NCBI GenBank assembly: GCA_910587505.1
Contig: CAJULD010000014.1
Location: 1 to 64,000, forward strand
DNA from: an uncultured Oscillospiraceae bacterium
GTDB taxonomy: Bacteria > Bacillota > Clostridia > Oscillospirales > Oscillospiraceae
Direction: 5' to 3'
DNA: 64,000 nucleotides
Below the pieces are notes generated by a model, which had not been told where the DNA came from, searched no databases, and worked only from the letters and a program-made list of their open reading frames with translations. The translations under genes and the position numbers were made by a program. How positions within the stretch are numbered: position 1 is the stretch's first letter; every line of letters starts with the position of its first letter. This document shows positions 59,592 to 64,000 of this stretch, piece by piece.

Positions 59592-59845
59592 TGGATGAGG
59601 TCAGAGAGCACAGCCTGAAGGATCTGTTGCTCTACGTTGCCAGAAATCTGGTAGAAAAGCCCGACGCCGTAACGGTCACGGAGGTGGAGGGCGGCCAGGA
59701 GCTGACGCTGGAGCTGCGGGTCGATCCCGACGATATGGGCAAGGTAATCGGCCGTCAGGGCCGCATTGCCAAGGAGATCCGGACTCTGGTCCGCTCCTGT
59801 GCCCAGCGGACAGGACAGAAGGTATCCGTTGATATTGTAGACTGA
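59591..59845 (+). CDS. khpA: KH-domain RNA-binding protein KhpA
   Basis: The 84-residue protein is a single KH domain with the GxxG loop in VIGRQGRIAKEIR. KhpA, with KhpB, binds many RNAs and affects cell size in Gram-positives. It starts in TGATG overlap with rpsP. A terminator follows; rimM, trmD and rplS, often next in this operon, are absent here. Confidence 0.9.
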   Translation: MDEVREHSLKDLLLYVARNLVEKPDAVTVTEVEGGQELTLELRVDPDDMGKVIGRQGRIAKEIRTLVRSCAQRTGQKVSVDIVD

Positions 59846-59850
59846 ATCAG

Positions 59851-59885
59851 GATGACCCCCTGCGGTTTTACCGCAGGGGGTCATC
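59851..59885. terminator. 15-bp perfect bidirectional terminator
   Basis: GATGACCCCCTGCGG (59851-59865) pairs with CCGCAGGGGGTCATC (59871-59885). It separates khpA from the convergent MerR gene, whose stop lies four bases away. Confidence 0.85.
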
Positions 59886-59888
59886 TGT

Positions 59889-60704
59889 TCACTTCTTTTT
59901 TACGGTGAAGCAGACCTCGGTGACATACTCCTCAGGGTTGCTGGTCTCGTGGGGGCTGACGTGGTAGATCGAGAAGGACGGGCCGTCAAGCTCATAGCCG
60001 TTGTCCCGCACCCACCTGGCCACGGCCTGCGTGACCTCCGGCGCCTGGTCATAGGAGCCCTTGAAGACGGCGGAAGCGATGCGCGCGGCGGGTATGGTCC
60101 GGAAGGTCACATGGGCCGTGTCGGCGCAGGGCCCATGCACCGCCATCTGGACTTCAACGTCCGGATTCTCCTCCACATACTCCCTGTCGTGGAACACGGC
60201 CATAGCATAGCAGGGGTCGCAGATCTGCAGATTCATGCCGCAGGTCTCCTCCGCCAAGGTGGTCCAGAGCTCCTGCTCCTGCCAGTAGTTTTTGATGCGC
60301 CGCCGCACGCTGGCCACATAGCGGCCGGGCAGTTCTTTGATCGTTACGGGATAATCCACAGGTTTTTCATCCTTTCTCAGCCGGTCCAGAGCGGTCTCCA
60401 AAAGCAGGAGCCGGGCGCGCGCCTCCCTTTCCTGCTCCTGAAGGACCGTCCTCTGGCTCTCCAGGGCATTCTCCCAGACCTCCCGCCGGTCCGCCGCCAG
60501 AAGCGTTTTGACCTCCGCCAGACCGAATCCCATCTGCCGTAGCGAGGCGATCCGCTCCGCCAGGAGCAGCTGGTCCTCGCTGTAGTAGCGGTAGCCGGTA
60601 AACCGGTCAATCTGTACCGGGGGCAGCAAGCCCTGGTCGTCATAGTACCGCAGCATCCGGATACTGATCCGGGAGAGCTTGGAGAACATCCCTATTTTCA
60701 GCAT
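59889..60704 (-). CDS. MerR-family regulator with GyrI-like effector domain
   Basis: The 271-residue protein has a MerR winged helix (FSKLSRISIRMLRYYDDQGLLPP, then TGYRYYSEDQL), a dimerisation helix and a C-terminal GyrI-like ligand domain of about 150 residues. This is the BmrR-type architecture; such regulators sense drugs or other cations. The target promoter is not visible. Its start has GGAGGAACAG upstream. Confidence 0.85.
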   Translation of the reverse strand: MLKIGMFSKLSRISIRMLRYYDDQGLLPPVQIDRFTGYRYYSEDQLLLAERIASLRQMGFGLAEVKTLLAADRREVWENALESQRTVLQEQEREARARLLLLETALDRLRKDEKPVDYPVTIKELPGRYVASVRRRIKNYWQEQELWTTLAEETCGMNLQICDPCYAMAVFHDREYVEENPDVEVQMAVHGPCADTAHVTFRTIPAARIASAVFKGSYDQAPEVTQAVARWVRDNGYELDGPSFSIYHVSPHETSNPEEYVTEVCFTVKKK

Positions 60705-60847
60705 GTCTGTTCCTCCACATATGTGATTTTTGAGCTCAGGAATATCATAAACGATGCCACTGTGTGAGAGTCAAGCGGATTTTGGAAATTTTCAGCCCGC
60801 TTTTTTTCCGTCTGGCGCCCTCAAACCGTCCACTGAGGCAAAACGAC

Positions 60848-60875
60848 TTGCAATCCTCCCCTCGCCTGCTAGAAT
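60848..60875 (+). promoter_or_regulatory. Promoter of LytTR gene
   Basis: TTGCAA (60848-60853), 16 bp, TAGAAT (60870-60875), 22 bases before the start. Confidence 0.65.
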
Positions 60876-60897
60876 GAGGGGGAAAGGAGGGAACGCC

Positions 60898-61356
60898 ATG
60901 AAAATCACCCTGAATCAGGACCCGGCCTTTCCGGAGACGGAAGTGGTTATCAACTGTCCCCAGGCGGATGAGGAGATCCTGCGTCTGGTGGCCATGCTCC
61001 GGGTCTACCAGAAGAAGCTGGTGGGCGTAAAGGACGGCGGGCGGCATCTGCTGGACGTAAAGGATATCCTCTACATCGACACGGCGGATAAGAAAACGTT
61101 CCTCTATACGGAGAAAGCAGTCTACGAGTCCGCCCTGAAGCTCTACGAGCTGGAGGACTCTCTGCGGGAGCTGGACTTTCTCCGGGCGGGACGGTCCGTC
61201 ATCGTCAATTTCCGCAGGATCAGGTCGATCCGTCCGGAGCTGGGCGGGCGTCTGCTGGTAGCCATGGACAACGGAGAGCAGGTGTACGTGTCCCGCCAGT
61301 ACGCCGGGGAGCTCAAGGACAAGCTGCGGGAAGTAGAAAGGAGTATTTTGCAATGA
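60898..61356 (+). CDS. LytTR-domain DNA-binding protein
   Basis: The 152-residue protein has a short N-terminal part and a LytTR domain (DVKDILYIDTADKKTFLYT, FLRAGRSVIVNFRRIRSI). It lacks a receiver domain. Such stand-alone LytTR regulators are paired with DUF3021 membrane proteins, as here, and the pair is thought to sense the membrane state. AAAGGAGG precedes ATG 60898. The next gene overlaps by four bases. Confidence 0.9.
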   Translation: MKITLNQDPAFPETEVVINCPQADEEILRLVAMLRVYQKKLVGVKDGGRHLLDVKDILYIDTADKKTFLYTEKAVYESALKLYELEDSLRELDFLRAGRSVIVNFRRIRSIRPELGGRLLVAMDNGEQVYVSRQYAGELKDKLREVERSILQ

Positions 61357-61802
61357 AACAGTTTTTCAAAGGCGTGATGGAATGGAAGGCCGCGACCTGC
61401 TATCTGTATACCGGGACCATGTGTATCTATCTGTTCTTCTGCACGGTGTTCCAGAACAACGGGATTTCTCTTACGATTTTGTGGACCCTGTTCGCAATGA
61501 GCGTTGCCGCTACGCTGATCCAGGGGATCTGTTTCTCCAACTGGATCATCAAGAGGATGCGGTATACCTGGCGGAGCGTGCTGTTCGTGGTACTGTTCCT
61601 TCCTCTTTTGACCCTGTTTGCGTGGAAGGCGGAATGGTTCCCTGTGGATCAGGCCGGCGCCTGGGCTATATTCCTCGGCATGTTCTTTCTGATCTTCATT
61701 ATTATGACCATCGGCTTTGACATCTACTTCCGCATCACCGGGAGGAAGTATGACGGCATGATCGGCCAGTACCGGAAGGAGAAGGAAGAAAAGGGGGAAT
61801 AA
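61353..61802 (+). CDS. DUF3021-family membrane protein
   Basis: The 149-residue protein has four predicted membrane helices and a charged C-terminal tail. DUF3021 proteins occur next to LytTR regulators and probably hold them inactive at the membrane until signalled. It starts in ATGA overlap with the LytTR gene. No enzyme motif is seen. Confidence 0.85.
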   Translation: MKQFFKGVMEWKAATCYLYTGTMCIYLFFCTVFQNNGISLTILWTLFAMSVAATLIQGICFSNWIIKRMRYTWRSVLFVVLFLPLLTLFAWKAEWFPVDQAGAWAIFLGMFFLIFIIMTIGFDIYFRITGRKYDGMIGQYRKEKEEKGE

Positions 61803-62053
61803 GAACCTGTATTCATAACCGTTGAACGCCGCTGGGCGGCGCTTCTGTGGGGCCGTCTGACGGAAGCGGGCCGGGTAAGCATTCCCGGCAGAAGCAAACC
61901 CGGCACGCCGCAGTGCGGACAAACCGGAAAATCCAGGGATTCCCAGGGGATCACGGCCCTTGCGCGTACTTCCGGCCGCTTTTCCCATGTGGGCAAAGCG
62001 GATTGAGGTCCGGAGGCGCGGAGTCTCTGACGAAACAAAAACCTCTTTTTTAC
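61803..62053. other. Non-coding stretch before PAP2 gene
   Basis: About 250 bases with no supported gene. On the minus strand a short frame contains CPHCG, but it lacks a ribosome site and overlaps the DUF3021 gene. I see no clear terminator for the LytTR pair. Confidence 0.5.
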
Positions 62054-62082
62054 TTGCTTCTCCCCTGCCGAAGTATTATAAT
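62054..62082 (+). promoter_or_regulatory. Promoter of PAP2 gene
   Basis: TTGCTT (62054-62059), 17 bp, TATAAT (62077-62082), about 30 bases before the start. Confidence 0.85.
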
Positions 62083-62112
62083 GAAGACAGAAAAAAGCAG
62101 GAGGAGCGCATA

Positions 62113-63027
62113 ATGGAGCTGCTATACTGGTTTGAATCCATCCGGAACCCGGTGCTGGACGTCATTATGTCCCTGGTGACGCATCTGGGAGAAGAGACCT
62201 TTTTCATGGTGGGCGCGCTGTTCGTGTTCTGGTGCGTAGACAAGCGGAAGGGATACTACCTGCTGAGCGTCGGCTTTGTGGGGACGCTTGTCAACCAGTG
62301 GCTGAAAATTGTCTGTCGGGTGCCCCGGCCATGGGTAAAGGACTCAAACTTTACTATTGTAGAATCTGCAAGGGCGGAGGCTACTGGCTACAGCTTTCCC
62401 AGCGGCCATACGCAGACGGCTGTGGGCTTCTTTGGCGGCGTGGCCCGATTCGCCGGGCAGCTCTGGCTGCGGATTGCCTGCATTGCGGTTTTGCTGCTGG
62501 TCTCCGTCTCCCGGATGTATCTGGGAGTACATACGCCCGCAGATGTGGGCGTGTCCTTTGTGGTGGCGGTGGTCCTGGTGTTCGTGCTGTATCCGCTGAT
62601 TGAGAGCACGCTGTGGTTTCCCAACCGGATCTATCCCATTCTTGGAGGGATGCTGGCGTTCAGCCTGGCCTTTGTGGGCTTTATGGAATTCTTCCCCTTC
62701 CCTGCCGGGATTGACCCGGAAAATCTGGCCCATGCGGTCAAGAACGCCTACTCCATGGCCGGGGCCGTGGGAGGGATGCTGCTGGTCAGCGTATTCGACG
62801 GCAGGGTGCTGCAATTCTCCAACCGGGCTCCCTGGTGGGGGCAGGCAATCAAGCTGCTTGGAGGACTGGTCCTCGTCGTTCTGGTCAAAAGCCTTTTAAA
62901 GGAGCCCCTGCTGGCCCTGTTTGGCGGACACGAGGCGGCTCACGCGGTCCGATATCTTCTCATGGTGCTGATGGCCGGATGTCTCTGGCCGATGACCTTC
63001 CGTTTTTTTGAAAGGTATTCCCGCTAG
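62113..63027 (+). CDS. PAP2-family membrane phosphatase
   Basis: The 304-residue protein has about eight predicted membrane helices and the three PAP2 motifs: KIVCRVPRPW (K-x6-RP), FPSGHT and SRMYLGVHTPAD. It should remove phosphate from lipid substrates such as undecaprenyl pyrophosphate or phosphatidic acid. AGGAGGAG precedes ATG 62113. The C-terminal helices are longer than in the smallest PAP2 enzymes. Confidence 0.9.
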   Translation: MELLYWFESIRNPVLDVIMSLVTHLGEETFFMVGALFVFWCVDKRKGYYLLSVGFVGTLVNQWLKIVCRVPRPWVKDSNFTIVESARAEATGYSFPSGHTQTAVGFFGGVARFAGQLWLRIACIAVLLLVSVSRMYLGVHTPADVGVSFVVAVVLVFVLYPLIESTLWFPNRIYPILGGMLAFSLAFVGFMEFFPFPAGIDPENLAHAVKNAYSMAGAVGGMLLVSVFDGRVLQFSNRAPWWGQAIKLLGGLVLVVLVKSLLKEPLLALFGGHEAAHAVRYLLMVLMAGCLWPMTFRFFERYSR

Positions 63028-63032
63028 ATAAA

Positions 63033-63069
63033 CGCCCCCTGCCGCAGAAAGAACCTGTGGCAGGGGGCG
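63033..63069 (+). terminator. Terminator after PAP2 gene
   Basis: CGCCCCCTGCC (63033-63043) pairs with GGCAGGGGGCG (63059-63069). The following T-run is short, so efficiency is uncertain. Confidence 0.7.
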
Positions 63070-63272
63070 CTTATGATAAGCAAAGGGAACGCACTTGAGA
63101 ACAGGTAAGCGGGTGGGCTCTGCTCAAACCCGCCGGTTTTTTGACCCGGATCTCATCGCCTTTGAAAAGGGCGGTCCTGAACGTTATCTCTCTTGGACGA
63201 TGCTCATAATACCATCCTGCCTCCGGGCAGGAAATCTGGAATTGCAACAGTATGTACGCCTTACCCCCGGGA

Positions 63273-64000
63273 TCAGTTCAACCGGAATGTCCGCAGCGTC
63301 TCCCGCAGGCGCGCAGCCCGCTCCTGAAGCGCCCTGGCGGACGCCGCAGCCTGCGCGGCCATACGCTGGTCCTCCGCCCTGGCGGCAGAAAGACGGACCG
63401 CCTGCCGGGCGACCTCCTGCGCCTCGCCTGCTTCTCCGGCGGCAAAAGCGGTCCGGGCGGCCTGCCGGTGAAGAGCCTGGGCGCTGTCCACCGTAAAAAG
63501 CAGCTCACGGGACGCGCTGGTAGCCTGCGCGGAGCCTTCCCGGATGGTCTGGTCCATTTCCGCCATAAGGGCGGCGGCGTCCTGAGCAGCCTGGGCGCTA
63601 CGGGACGCCAGGACCCGCATTTCACTGGCCACCACGGCGAAGCCCTTCCCGTTAATCCCGGCCCCGGCCGCCTCCACATAGGCGGTCCGCGCCAGAACGC
63701 TGCACTGGAAGGCGGTGGACTCCATGGTCTTGACAATTTTTCCGGTTTCCGCGGCGCAGTCGGCGATCCGGTCAACGGCCTGGACCAGTTCCTCCAGCCG
63801 CTGCCCATAGTCCGCCAGCGTATGCGCCAGTTTTTCCGTGCCGGCGCTGACGGACCGGGCCTCCTCCCCACGGCTCTCAAGGTTTTTGTTCAGCCGGTCC
63901 AGACTGCGGCGCAGCGCCTCCTGCTCCTGGCCCCGGTTCTGCGCGTTCCCGCTCAGCTGGCCGGAGGTCTGCTCCAGTTCGTCCAGCCGGACGGACAGCT
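63273..64000 (-). CDS. Methyl-accepting chemotaxis protein signalling domain (partial)
   Basis: The frame is open to the right edge, so the N-terminus is outside the window. The 241 visible codons form the cytoplasmic coiled-coil signalling domain. The hairpin tip is altered from the usual NLLALNAAIEAARAGE to CSVLARTAYVEAAGAGINGKGFAVVASEM, but GKGFAVVA is kept. It would signal to CheA, though the divergent tip raises doubt about the partner. No sensor or membrane part is visible here. Confidence 0.8.
   Translation of the reverse strand, partial: LSVRLDELEQTSGQLSGNAQNRGQEQEALRRSLDRLNKNLESRGEEARSVSAGTEKLAHTLADYGQRLEELVQAVDRIADCAAETGKIVKTMESTAFQCSVLARTAYVEAAGAGINGKGFAVVASEMRVLASRSAQAAQDAAALMAEMDQTIREGSAQATSASRELLFTVDSAQALHRQAARTAFAAGEAGEAQEVARQAVRLSAARAEDQRMAAQAAASARALQERAARLRETLRTFRLN

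Noticed and set aside
61724..62038. Minus-strand frame with CPHCG zinc-ribbon-like motif
   Set aside because: Only one Cys pair, no ribosome site, and it overlaps the DUF3021 gene; probably chance.
1..64000. CRISPR array, tRNA or rRNA genes
   Set aside because: No regularly spaced direct repeats of CRISPR type and no recognisable tRNA or rRNA sequence were found by eye; a tRNAscan or Infernal run would settle it.

Overview
The window looks like part of the chromosome of an anaerobic, spore-forming Clostridia bacterium, most likely a gut Oscillospiraceae (Lawsonibacter, Flavonifractor or Intestinimonas type). The reasons are the high-GC Firmicutes coding style with GGAGG ribosome sites, the sporulation gene yunB, GerMN lipoprotein and ClpE homologues, anaerobic (cbi-type) cobalamin genes, an ECF transporter next to truA, and the ylxM-ffh-rpsP-khpA signal-recognition operon. 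The genus is inference; no rRNA or tRNA gene is visible in the window.

Region 1 (1-8500) is the right-hand part of a mobile element, probably a prophage or a phage-derived island. It opens with the end of a lytic amidase and a holin-like gene. A long non-coding stretch with a strong terminator follows, then about 13 small, tightly packed and mostly unrecognised genes in two transcription units. Both units start with nearly identical promoters (TTTACA, 17 bp, TAGAAT) that carry a TACCA-N3-TGGYA palindrome inside the spacer and another 43 bp downstream. Each unit also holds a copy of an intergenic element with conserved flanks and a variable central hairpin, which looks like a structured RNA. 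A Bro-N antirepressor, an Xre-like regulator and a RelE/Xre/DinJ-like toxin-antitoxin locus complete the block. A 17-base direct repeat brackets it.

Region 2 (8500-17800) carries an acetyltransferase, a Uma2 nuclease relic lacking its core, a tyrosine phosphatase, tgt, tmrB, murD, yunB, ligA, a YfcE-like phosphodiesterase and a response regulator. The response regulator overlaps the phosphodiesterase gene. It is followed by an ABC exporter (one ATPase and three permeases) and a histidine kinase, an arrangement like LanFEG or Bcr peptide-antibiotic immunity loci. Phased TTAA-type boxes lie in front of the exporter.

Region 3 (22400-25800, minus strand) is a small stress-type cluster: an Xre regulator, a macrodomain-helical fusion, a VWA protein with a palindrome over its promoter, and a GNAT coupled to a small coiled-coil protein. 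Region 4 (25800-35570) is a cobalamin operon, cbiA-C-D-ydcF-F-G-H-JET-B, driven by a near-consensus promoter with no room for a B12 riboswitch. cbiJ, cbiE and cbiT are fused in one gene. cbiK/X, cbiL and cbiP must be elsewhere if the pathway is complete.

Region 5 (35571-64000) is mainly housekeeping: DacF, a PhoB-type two-component system with a GerMN lipoprotein, a wall amidase, a Xer-type recombinase, a VTC-like protein, GlnRS, a GDPD, ClpE, CvpA, a DUF5711 protein, TruA, EcfT/A2/A1, a VanZ-GNAT fusion, an rRNA methyltransferase, the SRP operon, a MerR regulator, a LytTR/DUF3021 pair, a PAP2 phosphatase and the end of a chemotaxis receptor. Intergenic spaces repeatedly carry related palindromes (CTTTTTC...GAAAAAG) and two copies of a three-hairpin composite repeat.
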